A DNA stretch of 57,845 nt, taken from the NCBI GenBank assembly GCA_937982565.1, contig CALJLN010000024.1, forward strand, positions 1 through 57,845, given 5' to 3'. Under the pieces are notes generated by a model that worked only from the letters and a program-made list of their open reading frames with translations, searched no databases and was not told the origin of the DNA. The translations under genes were made by a program, and so were the position numbers. Source of the stretch: UBA2421 sp002343075. Lineage in GTDB: Bacteria > Planctomycetota > Phycisphaerae > Tepidisphaerales > Tepidisphaeraceae. Position 1 is the first letter of the stretch; every line of letters begins with the position of its first letter. Of this stretch, positions 26,770 through 37,693 are shown piece by piece.

Positions 26770-29700
26770 ATGAAACGCCGAAACTTGTCTTCCCGCCGGT
26801 CTGCGGTTGTTGATTCTTACAAAGCCGTTTGCGAAGTGCTCGAGCAACGACGGTTGCTCTGCGCCGCTGGCCACGCGCCAGTTGAAATGGAGATCGCTCC
26901 GCAATATCAGCGGCCGATGACTGAAGGCGGGCCGGAAGTGGACACTGGGGGGATCGTCTGGGTCAACCGCGGGACGACCGACAATTTCGGCGTGTATGGC
27001 GCGCAAGCGGCCGCAGCGCGCAACGTCGTCGATGCTGCATTCTTCTTCTGGAACCGCGTGATTACCAACCTGAATCAGGACGGCGGCAACAGCCAGCTGG
27101 ATGTCACGCTTACCGCAACGGCGCGCGGGTCGGGTGTCGGCGGTGGTGGGGGCGTTTCGACGTTGCTGGGCAATAAGCCTCGAACCGGCGCGGTGACCAT
27201 CGGCGGCGGGATCGATGCGGACGGAAACGGAACGGTTGGCGACGCCGAGGGTTTCTACCTCGACCCCGCGCCCTACGATTTCTCCGAGTTCAAAGGAGGC
27301 ATCATTAACGCCTTCACGGGCAACGCGACTCCCGGCAGCGCCGCTGTTAACGGCTTCGACATGTTCAGCCTCGTCGCGGCCGAGATTCAGCACGCGCTCG
27401 GGATCACGTCAACCGGTGGAAATGGCATCGCGTGGCGGCAGGATCCGAACGATTACCTGCGCCTCACGACCGCCGACGACAACACCGACACGCCTGGCGA
27501 TCTGTGGGTGTTTAAGTCGCCGACGGTGAAGGTTCTGTTGACCAGCAACAACGGCGGTCCCGGTGGGGCGAGTCGCGATGTGGCCGTTCACTCAGCCGAC
27601 CCCGCCAACAGCCTTGTCTACGAAGGCGATACTTACACAGGCGTGATCGACACCGGCGGCGCGACGTACCAGCCTGCGCGCCGAAACCTGCCCAGCTACA
27701 ACGCTGCGCGAATGCTCGGCGATATCTACGGTTACACGATCAATCCGCCGCAAGACTCTGGTCAATGCTTCTACGCCGTGCCCGACCCCGCCAGCGGGAG
27801 CATTCATGTGCGCAACCCCAGCCTTGTCAGTTCCGACCGGATGGAGATGCGCGCCACCAGCGGTGGAGTATTCATCACGCTCGATATCGGCGACGACGTC
27901 GCCGGAACCAACATGGATGGTCCGTTCGTCTGCCAGTTCCCGCGCGCACCGTACAACGGGGTGCTGATGGAAGGCGGCGGCGGCAATGACTTTCTGCGCA
28001 CCGATGGAAACGACGGCGTCTCTGTCACCATGCGCGGCGGCAACGGCGACGATTTCCTGGATCTGAGCTTCATTCAGCGAAACCTCGACCTGATCACCGG
28101 CGCCGTGGTGATTGAAGGTGGCAACAACTTCGATCGCATCTTTATCTACGACAACAACGACACCACCGGCGACACGTTCACCTTCGGCGACATCGCCGGC
28201 GGCGGGACTTTTGATGTCAGCGGCACGTTCAATTCGATGACCTACAGCGGCTGCGAAGAAATCAACCCGACCACCGGAACCGGCGGAGATACGCTGCAGC
28301 TTTTCGCGACGCCCGCTGGCTGCAAGATGCACATCAACAGCGTCGGCGGGGCGGAAGTGGTGAATGTGGGCATGGGCGTGGCCGGACCAGGCGCACAGCT
28401 TGTTCGCGGGGATGTTCACATCGAGAACACGCCGAATTTCACGACGCTCAACATCAATGACACAGGCAATTCCGTCCCGCGAACGCTCGGCAGCAACGGT
28501 TACACCTTCGGAACCGGCAACACGTTCGCGCACGTTTCCGGCGTGGCCGTGGGAACGGTTTTCTACAAGCTCGCCGATGTCAACAACATCAATGTGATTG
28601 CTGGCAGCGGAAGCGATGTATTCCTCATTGCTGACACGCCGCGTGCCATCAACTACCACAACACCGGCGGTGCCGATGTCGTGCGCGTTGGCAACGCCGT
28701 CAATGGAACCGACACGATTCTTCAGAACGTCAATGTCAGTTCCGGCGGTTTTGTCATTCCGACGGTCATCGTCGACAACGCCGCCGGCGCGGCTCACACC
28801 AATACGACGCTTGGCGTTTCCGGCGGGACGATGAACGTCAACGGCATGACCGGCGGCGGGATCGTTACGTGCCCGACAACGTCGGCCGTTCAACTTTTCG
28901 GCAGCAGCGGCAACGACATCATCACGCTCAACAACACCATCAACAACGGCCAAATCTTGGTCGACGCCGGCGGTGGGTCGGATGTCGTCAACGTCGTCGG
29001 CGCGCGGGTCACCACGCTCACCGTCCGCGGCGGAACCGATGCCGCCAACGACTTTCTCGACATCTTCGATGCAACCATGCCGACCAACGTCGTCGGCGGA
29101 ACCGTGTTCGCCGACCGCATCGTCCGCGATACCGCTGTGCCGCTCGACGTTTTCTACTCAGGCTTTTCGAGCGTCAACTGGAATCAGCAGAACCAGCAGA
29201 ACGCGATTGTGGTGCGCGGCATTTCCGCCGACATCGCTCCAAACTTTCAGTTCGCCATCATCGGAAACTCGGTCGACGATTTCCTCGAAGTACACACGCA
29301 GGACGCCGCTGGCAATCCAACGATTCTCGGCAATCTGTCCTTCAGCGGAAATGGCGGGCCGGATGCCATTCAGGTCTTCGCCGGACCCACCGCGGAGAGT
29401 TTCCGATTCTATGATGCATTTGGCGGCGGGAGCACCGCGTATCTCGGCAGCAACGGGCCGCGTTGGATCGCGATCGCGGCGGGCGTCGAGACCATTCAAG
29501 TCCACGGCGGAGCGCAAAACGATTCCTTCGCCGTCGAAAAGTATGCTCAAGGCGGTTCGCTCAGCCTCTTCGGCGGCGGCGGCAACGACACCTGCACCAT
29601 CGGCAATGGCGATCTGTCGGCCGACCTCACCAGCGCTTCGGCGTTTACGTTCGATGGCCAGACCGGCACCAGCGATACCTTTGTGATTTCGAACATCGCC

Positions 29701-31068
29701 ACCACGACATCGTGGGACTACCGGCTTAGCACCGGTTCAGCGATCGCGCAGCGAGTATCCACCGCATACTCCTGGACAACCGGCTTGCAGGGCGTCGAGA
29801 AACAGATTGTCAACGCCGGCTCGGCGCGCGACTCGTTCGTGTTAGACTCGACCGCTGCGGGCGTGCAAAGCGAATTCAATGGCTTCGCCGGCAACGACGG
29901 GCTGCTCCTGGGGTTGACGGGCAACACGGTGAACAACATTCTCGGCCCGGTCGTGTACAACGGCGGTCAGGACGGCGGGAATATGGGCGTGTACGACAGC
30001 GCCGACACGTCCGGCGATGTCGTTCATCTCGACGCCAACACCTTGGGCGCGTATGCCGGTGATACGCTGTTCGGTCCCGGCGGATCGCTCACTTTTGCAG
30101 ATGTTGTGAACTTCGGCGGGTTTCCCGCGATCTTCATTGACCTCGGCAGCGGCGCAGATGTTGTCTACGCCCAGCCGCACGTCAATGGGCGCATCACGAT
30201 CAACGCCAACAATCCAACGTCCGCGCCCGGCGACGTGCTGAACCTCGCCACCGCCGGACTGGTATCGCCGGTGATCAACGGCACGGCGGCTTCGGGCAGT
30301 CTCAACAGCAGCAATCGTCAAACTCTGGATTGGACCGGCTTTGAAGGTTCGATCACCACCGACAATGTCGCTCCCGCTTTTGCGGTTGCCAACATCAACG
30401 TAATAGGCATTCCCGCCGGCGGCGGTCAGTTGAAGCAGACGGTGGACGTGGGCTTCTTCGAAAACGTCGGCGGATTGATCAATGTGAATTCGGTGCAATT
30501 CACCAACCTGACGACAGGACAGGTCATCCCCGCGAGCAACGCCGCGGTGCAATACAGTACCTTTTCAAACACCGCCAGCTTTTCGTTCCCCGGTTACCCC
30601 AACGGCGTGCTGCCCGACGGCAACTACACCGGCAGGGTGTTCGCCGGCCTGCCCGATTTCTTCGGCAACCCGCTCCCGGCTGATGCGACCTTCAGCTTCT
30701 ACTTCCTCAACGCCGACGCCAACCGCGACCGCAGCGTGAACTTGGACGATTTCACCATCCTCGCGGCCAATTTCGGGCAGGTGGGTCGATTCTTCACCCA
30801 GGGTGACTTCAACTACGACGTCAGCGGCGCGGTGAATCTGGACGACTTCACCATCCTTGCAAGCCAGTTCGGCAAGACACTTCTAGCAGCGGGCGAATTG
30901 CCTCGGCGGGGGGGCGGCGTTGCTCGGGAGGACGACGTTGCAAGCTTCGCGGCGCGGGTGGGGCGGGCGTCCGCTTCAGAAATGCCCCACAGCGGGGTGA
31001 CTGCGTCGATTTTGTCTGCCGAGGGCGACAATGCGTTTGTTCGGCTCTTCTCCGCTATTCCCCTGTGA
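26770..31068 (+). CDS. Metalloprotease-like surface protein with altered HExxH, LEPR-XLL and dockerin, copy 1
   Basis: 1432 residues; ATG 26770 is preceded by AGAGG. LEPR motif CEVLEQRRLLCAA (~22-34). Residues ~40-240 resemble a zinc-metalloprotease fold of planctomycete secreted proteins (VWVNRGTTDNFGVYGA, then LVAAEIQHALGIT), but the first His of HEIxH is Ala (A-E-I-Q-H), so catalysis is doubtful. A long beta region (~380-1190) rich in GGNGDD and GSGSDV turns resembles repeat-built adhesins or RTX-like solenoids. The end is an Ig-like domain (VLPDGNYTGRV), two dockerin repeats and a ~65-residue tail. It is a paralog of the next gene. Upstream are a 7+7 palindrome and the divergent small gene. 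Confidence 0.88.
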   Translation: MKRRNLSSRRSAVVDSYKAVCEVLEQRRLLCAAGHAPVEMEIAPQYQRPMTEGGPEVDTGGIVWVNRGTTDNFGVYGAQAAAARNVVDAAFFFWNRVITNLNQDGGNSQLDVTLTATARGSGVGGGGGVSTLLGNKPRTGAVTIGGGIDADGNGTVGDAEGFYLDPAPYDFSEFKGGIINAFTGNATPGSAAVNGFDMFSLVAAEIQHALGITSTGGNGIAWRQDPNDYLRLTTADDNTDTPGDLWVFKSPTVKVLLTSNNGGPGGASRDVAVHSADPANSLVYEGDTYTGVIDTGGATYQPARRNLPSYNAARMLGDIYGYTINPPQDSGQCFYAVPDPASGSIHVRNPSLVSSDRMEMRATSGGVFITLDIGDDVAGTNMDGPFVCQFPRAPYNGVLMEGGGGNDFLRTDGNDGVSVTMRGGNGDDFLDLSFIQRNLDLITGAVVIEGGNNFDRIFIYDNNDTTGDTFTFGDIAGGGTFDVSGTFNSMTYSGCEEINPTTGTGGDTLQLFATPAGCKMHINSVGGAEVVNVGMGVAGPGAQLVRGDVHIENTPNFTTLNINDTGNSVPRTLGSNGYTFGTGNTFAHVSGVAVGTVFYKLADVNNINVIAGSGSDVFLIADTPRAINYHNTGGADVVRVGNAVNGTDTILQNVNVSSGGFVIPTVIVDNAAGAAHTNTTLGVSGGTMNVNGMTGGGIVTCPTTSAVQLFGSSGNDIITLNNTINNGQILVDAGGGSDVVNVVGARVTTLTVRGGTDAANDFLDIFDATMPTNVVGGTVFADRIVRDTAVPLDVFYSGFSSVNWNQQNQQNAIVVRGISADIAPNFQFAIIGNSVDDFLEVHTQDAAGNPTILGNLSFSGNGGPDAIQVFAGPTAESFRFYDAFGGGSTAYLGSNGPRWIAIAAGVETIQVHGGAQNDSFAVEKYAQGGSLSLFGGGGNDTCTIGNGDLSADLTSASAFTFDGQTGTSDTFVISNIATTTSWDYRLSTGSAIAQRVSTAYSWTTGLQGVEKQIVNAGSARDSFVLDSTAAGVQSEFNGFAGNDGLLLGLTGNTVNNILGPVVYNGGQDGGNMGVYDSADTSGDVVHLDANTLGAYAGDTLFGPGGSLTFADVVNFGGFPAIFIDLGSGADVVYAQPHVNGRITINANNPTSAPGDVLNLATAGLVSPVINGTAASGSLNSSNRQTLDWTGFEGSITTDNVAPAFAVANINVIGIPAGGGQLKQTVDVGFFENVGGLINVNSVQFTNLTTGQVIPASNAAVQYSTFSNTASFSFPGYPNGVLPDGNYTGRVFAGLPDFFGNPLPADATFSFYFLNADANRDRSVNLDDFTILAANFGQVGRFFTQGDFNYDVSGAVNLDDFTILASQFGKTLLAAGELPRRGGGVAREDDVASFAARVGRASASEMPHSGVTASILSAEGDNAFVRLFSAIPL

Positions 31069-31226
31069 TCGACCGCACAGCGGGACTTTCCACCGGAGCC
31101 AGGAGCTACACGCCAAATTTTCTGTGGCCCCAATCAACTCAACCTGTCGCTATGCCATGATCGCGGGACTCTTAAGGTCCCCGGTCCATCGTAACAACAG
31201 GTTGAATGAAGTTGATTGGAGATGCC

Positions 31227-34200
31227 ATGAAAAACGCCAGCAAATCGCATCGAGAACGACATGCTCGACGGCACGCCGTGACCGAATCCGCATCTTCCGC
31301 CACAGTCGAGGCGTTGGAAGGCCGCAGGTTGTTTTGTGCGTTACCTCACTTTTCTGCAGGTGTGATGTCGCAAGATCTGCGCTTGGAATCGGACCGCGCG
31401 GAAGTCGGCTTTTACGATGAGATGAGCACCAACGCCGCCGGGCAGTTTCAGATTAACTGGACGAACCGTGGCGCGGATAACTTCGGCGTGTTCGGCGCCC
31501 GTGCTGAAGACGCGAGGAGAATCGTCGATACCGTTTTCGACATGTGGGAAAACATCATCGTCGATATGCACGATCAGGGAAACCGGAACTACATCAACGT
31601 TGATGTCTTCATGGCCAATGAAACGCCCGGTTTCGGGGGAGGGGCACGACTGCAGGAATGGCAGTTTGGCTTCCCTGTGCGGGGCGACATCGAACTCGGG
31701 GTCGGCACGGCCGGGCAGCCAGATTTAGGGTGGTTTCTCGATCCATCGCCGCAAGAGAGCAGCGAGTTTCAGGGGAACATCGTCAACGCGTTCGCCGGTG
31801 ATGCGCAGGCCGGCTCACCGGCGTTCAACAAACCGGACTTTTTCACGGTCGTCAACTCCGAGATTATTCACTTGCTGGGAATCACCAGTCAGGGAAGCGT
31901 GCATTGGGTCGATCAACCGGTGGCCAACGGCACGGGGGTAGCCGACGGCAATGAGGGGGGCGGGATAGGCCAGCTTTATTACATCAAGAACGCCTCCATC
32001 AACCAACTACTCACCACCAACAACGGCGGCAGCGGCGGGACGGATACCGGCGAACCGCTGCACACGTCGCCCGGCGCCCACTTCGTTGAGGCCGCTGTCG
32101 GATGGGTGTATGGGAGCGAGGATGCCGGCAACGCCAGCTACGAAAACGGTCGCCGCTACCTGCCGCCCAACAACATCGCGCAACTCCTTAACCACGGTTA
32201 TGGGTACGAATATCGAGACCCAGAACTACAGGGCACGTTCTACTCCATGCGCCGGTTCGACGGCACGGTGAAGATTCGCGGCGGGGCCGGCAACAGCAAC
32301 GACATTATCGACGTCTACCGCGACTTCGCCACCAACGAGATAGTCGCAGCCATTGACGTGGGCATCGATGTGAACGGCACCGGTCCGACCGATGCGTTTG
32401 TTTCGAGGTTCCCGGTGACGAGCGTCGCGTCGATCAATATCGAAGGCTTCGGGGGCGCGGATCGGGTGACGATCAACTCGAACATCGGCATCCCGGTCAC
32501 TCTCGATCTGGGTGCTGGGGACGACCGTGTGGTCGTCCGGGGAAAGGGACTTGGAATCGGTGGGGCGGCCGTGGATGTCAACGTCGTCGGCAGCGACGAT
32601 GGCGTCGACACCCTGGAACTGTTCAACGAGCGCACCGGCGACAACATCAATGTCGATTCCACGGGTCTGACCAGCACCGGCGGCTTCAACATCGCCGCAC
32701 TGGACAACTTCGAGCATCTGGTGATCAACACACACTTTGGACAGAACGACATTCGAATGGTGCGGGCCAACACCTTTCAGACCTTTACCGTGAACGCCAA
32801 TCCGCAGGGCGGTGTGATTCACCTCAACGAACTCGCCGGCGCGCCGGTGCGCGTGAATGGTAGCAACCAGGCCGACACGCTGCGGCTTCGCTGGAGCGGC
32901 AACGGCTTCGTTTCGACCAATGTCCTGTTCTTTGGGAACAGCGGGGCGGACACGCTGGAACTGAGCAATGGCGACCTTGGGCGCGTCACCGGACGGGTGG
33001 ACTTCTCTCCCGGGCTGGGCCAGGACCAGATCATCTTCAACGATCAGAACAGCATCATCACCAGCGCGCAATACCAATTGGGGACCGACAGTTTCCGCGT
33101 CATTGATGCATTCACCGACTTGTTTCATACGTTTGGCGATACTGAGATCGTGCGGGTCCGCGGTGATTCGGGCGCCAACACATTCACGGTCGCCCCGGCA
33201 GCGCTCTATTCGGCGGACCTGGCCGGGAACAACGGCAACGATACATTCAACGGGGGCGGGTCGAACCGAGCGACCCTCCGGGGCGGAGAAGGCGATGACG
33301 ACTTCCGCGTCGGTAACGGCGACGTCTCGCAGACGGCCGGTCTTGTCGATATGCAAGGCGAGGGGGGCAGCGACACCCTGACTATCGACGACTCAGTCGG
33401 TACGAGCAACCTGCCGTGGACCATCAACGGCTTCACAGGCGACCCGGGGAATCAGCAGCGGGCTTTCCTGGGCATTTTCGAGTACGGGTACGCCGGCTTC
33501 GAGAACCTTCGCCTGCTCGGTTCGCCGCTGTCACAGAACTTCACGCTCAATGGAGGGTTCAATCAGGGCGTGGAGATAAACGCCGGCGGGGGCACTGATA
33601 CGATCCTCCTTGACGATGTCGTCAACTACAATCGCGCGGACGGTGTTTCGCCCATCAGCATCGATGGTGGAAGCAGTCCGGCGGGTGGGCTGGACAAGCT
33701 CATCGTCAGCGACACCGGGACCACATTCGCCGGAGATTACTTCCTTCGTCAGCGCAACGTATTTCTGATCGATGAAAATTTCTTCGGGCACAGCATCGAC
33801 TATGCTGCCATCGAGCACCTGCAGGTCTTCGCATCCGATGGCGCGACGAATCTAACCGTGCTCGGCACGTCACCTGATATCACGGGTCAAACGTCCTTTT
33901 TTCTGGGCGGCGGAAATGACATTGCAACCGTATACACCCGCGACGAGTTCGGCAACCCATCGATCCTCAGCCCGATCGGCATTCTCGGCCACGGCGGAAG
34001 CGACACCGTCACTTACCTCGACTCGCCCGCGCCTTTCGGTCCGGCGCTGACCGCCGGCGACTCGGATGGCCCGGAAGGCGTTCCCGGCGTCAACTGGTCG
34101 ATCGCCAGCGTTTCCGGTGGACCGTCCACGGTCATCAGTGGATTTGGTGCCAACGTCGGACTCGGTACCGACATAGAGGCTTTGAATTTCGTCGGCGGAG

Positions 34201-35708
34201 ACGGGCCAGACAATATCGCCGTCAACGCCGCCATTCCGCTGGCAATCAACCTCAACGGTGGTGCGGGCGATGACGTGATCGACGTCGTCAAGACCCCCGG
34301 TCCATTCCACGTCTCCGGCGGCGACGGCGGAGACATGTTGCAGCAGCGGTTCGACCTGGTGGCGTTCTTGCCCGACCGCGTCGCCGTTACCGACAATTCG
34401 CTGGTGCATTACCGGCGCGCACAATTCGGCGGGCCGTTCCTTCCACTAATCGAGACGACCTACAGCCCGGACCTCGAAGCGATCAGCATCAGCAGCACCG
34501 CCAGCGCGGCGTTTCTCGAAGTCGTCAGCACACAGCCGGGGGCGCGGGTGTCGCTGGTCGGATCGGCAGGCGTGGACACGTTCTATGTCGGTTCCGCGGG
34601 TGTCGCCATCGGTGTGCCCGGCAACCCGGGCACCACGCAGAACATTCGCGGGCCCGTGTTCATCGAAGGCAGTGGGAACGATTCGCTGACCATCAACGAT
34701 GCCGCCGACACGGTCGGTCGATTTCTTCACGCGTTGCCATACAACGTCGGTGGCATCGCCGGTGATGACTTGTTCGGTGACGGTGGGTCGGCGTTCTTCT
34801 CGGGCGTCACCAGCGTCACCGTCAATCTCGGCAGCGGGGCGGACCTGGTCTACGCGCAACCGAATTCTGCGATGCCGGTAAACATCAACATGGGTGGCAC
34901 ACCCGACGATCTGTTCTTCGCGGCGCTGGCGGCGACGGTGAACCCCGTCATCACGCAGAACGGCGCCAACGGCAGCATCACCTGTGACAACTTGTTCCCC
35001 CTCGGATTTACCGGCATTGACAACGACATTGTGGTCGACGATCTCGCCCCGGTTCCGCAGGCCGCCGACTTTTTCTACGATCTCGCGCGCCAGACGCTGT
35101 CGTTTTCGTTCAGCGAAGACGTGTCGGCCACACTCAATCCCGGTTATGTCAGCCTGACCGACCTTGACACAGCCGAGATGATTTCGACGGGCTTGATGTC
35201 GCTCGCGTACGATCTCGAAACCCAGTCCGCTGCCGTGGAATTCCCTGGCTTGCCCAACGGCGCTTTGCCGGACGGCAACTATCGAGCGCAACTGACCCCA
35301 GGCTATCTTGATGTTTTCGGCAACGAGGCCCTCGTCTCGATCGAGGTTGATTTCTTCACGCTTGCCGGCGACGCCAACCGCGATCGAAGCGTGAACCTCA
35401 ATGACTTTACCATCCTCGCCGCCACCTTCGGCCAGACTGGCCGCGTTTTCAGTGAAGGCAATTTCGACTACGACCCCGCCGGCGCGGTGAATCTCGATGA
35501 CTTTACCATCCTCGCCAGCCAGTTCGGTGCGAGTCTTCCCGCGCCGGGCAGTTTGCCCCGCGGCGCGGCGGTGGCGACCGGTCTGCTGCCGTCAAGGTCG
35601 GTGGCTGCAGTGACAACTGCGCCGCTTCGGCCGGCGTCCCGGCTGGCTGGGGTTGATTTGCTGGCGGGGCAGCAAGTTTGGTCGAGTTGGTCGGATGTGC
35701 AGATTTAG
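31227..35708 (+). CDS. Metalloprotease-like surface protein with altered HExxH, LEPR-XLL and dockerin, copy 2
   Basis: 1493 residues from ATG 31227 (GGAG at 31218-31221, 5 bases away); an in-frame ATG at 31206 lacks a site. LEPR variant VEALEGRRLFCAL. It has the same plan as the gene upstream: WTNRGADNFGVFGARAEDAR, then VVNSEIIHLLGITSQG, where the first zinc His is Ser (S-E-I-I-H). A long beta-solenoid-like region follows with GGAGDDVIDV and GGGNDIATV, then an Ig-like domain (ALPDGNYRAQLTPG), two dockerin repeats (SVNLNDFTILAATFG and AVNLDDFTILASQFG) and a tail. Divergence from the sister is high, yet both have lost the same His, so the change predates the duplication or is a family trait. 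Confidence 0.88.
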   Translation: MKNASKSHRERHARRHAVTESASSATVEALEGRRLFCALPHFSAGVMSQDLRLESDRAEVGFYDEMSTNAAGQFQINWTNRGADNFGVFGARAEDARRIVDTVFDMWENIIVDMHDQGNRNYINVDVFMANETPGFGGGARLQEWQFGFPVRGDIELGVGTAGQPDLGWFLDPSPQESSEFQGNIVNAFAGDAQAGSPAFNKPDFFTVVNSEIIHLLGITSQGSVHWVDQPVANGTGVADGNEGGGIGQLYYIKNASINQLLTTNNGGSGGTDTGEPLHTSPGAHFVEAAVGWVYGSEDAGNASYENGRRYLPPNNIAQLLNHGYGYEYRDPELQGTFYSMRRFDGTVKIRGGAGNSNDIIDVYRDFATNEIVAAIDVGIDVNGTGPTDAFVSRFPVTSVASINIEGFGGADRVTINSNIGIPVTLDLGAGDDRVVVRGKGLGIGGAAVDVNVVGSDDGVDTLELFNERTGDNINVDSTGLTSTGGFNIAALDNFEHLVINTHFGQNDIRMVRANTFQTFTVNANPQGGVIHLNELAGAPVRVNGSNQADTLRLRWSGNGFVSTNVLFFGNSGADTLELSNGDLGRVTGRVDFSPGLGQDQIIFNDQNSIITSAQYQLGTDSFRVIDAFTDLFHTFGDTEIVRVRGDSGANTFTVAPAALYSADLAGNNGNDTFNGGGSNRATLRGGEGDDDFRVGNGDVSQTAGLVDMQGEGGSDTLTIDDSVGTSNLPWTINGFTGDPGNQQRAFLGIFEYGYAGFENLRLLGSPLSQNFTLNGGFNQGVEINAGGGTDTILLDDVVNYNRADGVSPISIDGGSSPAGGLDKLIVSDTGTTFAGDYFLRQRNVFLIDENFFGHSIDYAAIEHLQVFASDGATNLTVLGTSPDITGQTSFFLGGGNDIATVYTRDEFGNPSILSPIGILGHGGSDTVTYLDSPAPFGPALTAGDSDGPEGVPGVNWSIASVSGGPSTVISGFGANVGLGTDIEALNFVGGDGPDNIAVNAAIPLAINLNGGAGDDVIDVVKTPGPFHVSGGDGGDMLQQRFDLVAFLPDRVAVTDNSLVHYRRAQFGGPFLPLIETTYSPDLEAISISSTASAAFLEVVSTQPGARVSLVGSAGVDTFYVGSAGVAIGVPGNPGTTQNIRGPVFIEGSGNDSLTINDAADTVGRFLHALPYNVGGIAGDDLFGDGGSAFFSGVTSVTVNLGSGADLVYAQPNSAMPVNINMGGTPDDLFFAALAATVNPVITQNGANGSITCDNLFPLGFTGIDNDIVVDDLAPVPQAADFFYDLARQTLSFSFSEDVSATLNPGYVSLTDLDTAEMISTGLMSLAYDLETQSAAVEFPGLPNGALPDGNYRAQLTPGYLDVFGNEALVSIEVDFFTLAGDANRDRSVNLNDFTILAATFGQTGRVFSEGNFDYDPAGAVNLDDFTILASQFGASLPAPGSLPRGAAVATGLLPSRSVAAVTTAPLRPASRLAGVDLLAGQQVWSSWSDVQI

Positions 35709-35751
35709 TTTCGAGCGCGAATTGTGTTAATCTGGCATCGGAGGATTTGCC

Positions 35752-37263
35752 ATGAAACTGTATTCACGCCGTTCATCACGCATCGAAACCCTGGATCCGC
35801 GACTGTGCCTGGCCAATGTGCCGCCTAGCGCGCAAGAGCAGTACATGGTTGAGCTGATCAACCGCGCGCGGGCAAATCCGCCGCAATATGCAGTTGATTT
35901 TAATCTCCCCGTTTCGCTAACCGACGCCAGCCCCCGGCCGCCGCTGGCGGTGAACGGGTTTTTGACCGATTCATCGCGCGGCCATGCGGTGGAGATGGCG
36001 ACATTCAACTACTTTGCGCACACCAGTGCAGTCACTGGTAAGGCACCGAACCGAATGGCGCGCGATGCGGGGTATGTCTTGCCGGGTTTTTACCCGGACG
36101 ATCAGAACTTTATCGAGTCGTTGGCGGCGGGGTCGTTTCTCAGTTACCAGTCGGCGGTTGCGCCCTTGAATGCGCTGCTCGTTGATCAGGGCCTGAATCC
36201 GCCCGGCCATCGCATTCATCTGCTGGCGATGGACCCGTTTTATGAAACGCATAATGAGATTGGTGTGGGTTACGGGTTTGGCAGTTCGTCGAGTTTTCAA
36301 AACTACTGGGCCATTCAGACAGGCCCGGACAGCTTGGGGCGTGAGTTTCTGACCGGCGTCGTCTATTCTGATACGGTCAGCGCGGACAACTTTTACACCC
36401 CGGGTGAAGGCAAAGGCGCCGTGGAAGTGCGCGCCACGCGCATCAGCGATAATATGGAGTTTGTCGCCACAACCTACGGCAGCGGGGGGTATAGCCTGCC
36501 ACTGACGGCGGGGGTCTACAATGTGACAGCGAGCGGTGGCGAACTCGCGTCGCCGATTACCGTTAACAACATCACCATCGGCAGCAGCAATGTGAAGCAA
36601 GACTTTGTTGCCAGCGCGGTGCCCGTCGGCCCGAGCGTGACAGCCAAGCAGTTTCTCGTCGATGCTTCTGTGCAGACATTGCAGTTTGATTTCAGCCAGC
36701 CGGTCGCCGGTCTGACGGCGAGCGATCTCGTGCTGGAGCAACTCGGCTCGCCCAATCAGACCATTCCATCTGCCAATATTGCTATGGTGCTGAACGGTGC
36801 TCAGCAGCAGGCCAACTTCACCTTTCCGGGTTACGCTGCCGGCGCGCTGCCCGACGGCAACTACGTCGCGGCGCTGCCCGCGGGTTCGTTCACTAATGGA
36901 CTCGGTAATCCGTCGGTGGCGGCGAGCCTGGATTTCTTCGTCCTCGCCGGCGACGCCAACCGCGATCGCAGCGTGAACCTCGACGACTTCACCATCCTCG
37001 CCGCCAACTTTGGGCAGACGGGGCAAGTGTTCAGCGAAGGCAACTTCGACTACGACCCCGCCGGCGCGGTGAATCTCGATGACTTCACCATCCTCGCCAG
37101 CCAGTTCGGTGCGAGTCTTCCCGCGCCGGGCGATTTGCCCCGGCGGGAGCCTGCGTCGCTTCCGTTGTCGCCATTCTCCGCGGAAAGGGTGGCTCGGCCG
37201 GTCAGCCGCGTCATGTCGCCGGACGAACTACTCGGTACTGGCGATGCGCCGACTTACATCTGA
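35752..37263 (+). CDS. CAP/SCP-domain surface protein with LEPR-type motif and dockerin
   Basis: 503 residues; ATG 35752 follows GGAGGA. The LEPR motif is the most diverged in the array (IETLDPRLCLAN). Residues ~25-200 form a CAP (SCP/PR1) domain: YMVELINRARANP, GHAVEMATFNYFAHTS, PPGHRIHLL and NEIGVGYG, with the conserved His and Glu residues. CAP proteins are secreted and bind lipids or act as proteases or toxins; the bacterial role is mostly unknown. A short carboxypeptidase-regulatory-like beta domain (~215-285), an Ig-like domain (ALPDGNYVAALPAG), two dockerin repeats and a tail follow. The tail (SPFSAERV...DELLGTGDAPTYI) nearly repeats that of the gene ending at 11642. Confidence 0.92.
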   Translation: MKLYSRRSSRIETLDPRLCLANVPPSAQEQYMVELINRARANPPQYAVDFNLPVSLTDASPRPPLAVNGFLTDSSRGHAVEMATFNYFAHTSAVTGKAPNRMARDAGYVLPGFYPDDQNFIESLAAGSFLSYQSAVAPLNALLVDQGLNPPGHRIHLLAMDPFYETHNEIGVGYGFGSSSSFQNYWAIQTGPDSLGREFLTGVVYSDTVSADNFYTPGEGKGAVEVRATRISDNMEFVATTYGSGGYSLPLTAGVYNVTASGGELASPITVNNITIGSSNVKQDFVASAVPVGPSVTAKQFLVDASVQTLQFDFSQPVAGLTASDLVLEQLGSPNQTIPSANIAMVLNGAQQQANFTFPGYAAGALPDGNYVAALPAGSFTNGLGNPSVAASLDFFVLAGDANRDRSVNLDDFTILAANFGQTGQVFSEGNFDYDPAGAVNLDDFTILASQFGASLPAPGDLPRREPASLPLSPFSAERVARPVSRVMSPDELLGTGDAPTYI

Positions 37264-37693
37264 GCTCCCGCGGCAGCGCTTCAAGGCCCCAAATGGCTCG
37301 ATCGTCGGCGACTCTGAAGGCAGCACCGCAGCACGCCCGCGCTGGGTGGTGTTCGCGGTGCCTGCATTGGAATTTGGCCGAAGTGGTGCACTCCTAAACG
37401 GCGACGAAGTGCTTGTCGGCAGGTAACTTACCGCCCAGTGCAATCGGAACGAAGTGGCGCGCGGATCTCGTGCCGCGGCGCTGCCGTCATGCGTCATCGG
37501 CACACTGTCTCGCTGATGAAATCGGTACTCGAAATCTCGCACAGCGACCCCGGTTGCAACTTGATTCCAATCACTACCTCGACAAAATGAATTCTGTCAG
37601 GCCGCACTGGTCGGCACGCGTCGCAGGCGCGTCTTGTTGTTGCAGGTTGTTGGCCCGTTGCCCCTGCGCGTGCCGGGTGAAGGAGGAGTTGAG
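37264..37693. other. Intergenic stretch
   Basis: 430 bases with no gene, hairpin or repeat noticed. It should contain the promoter of the next gene, but no clear box is visible. Confidence 0.4.
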
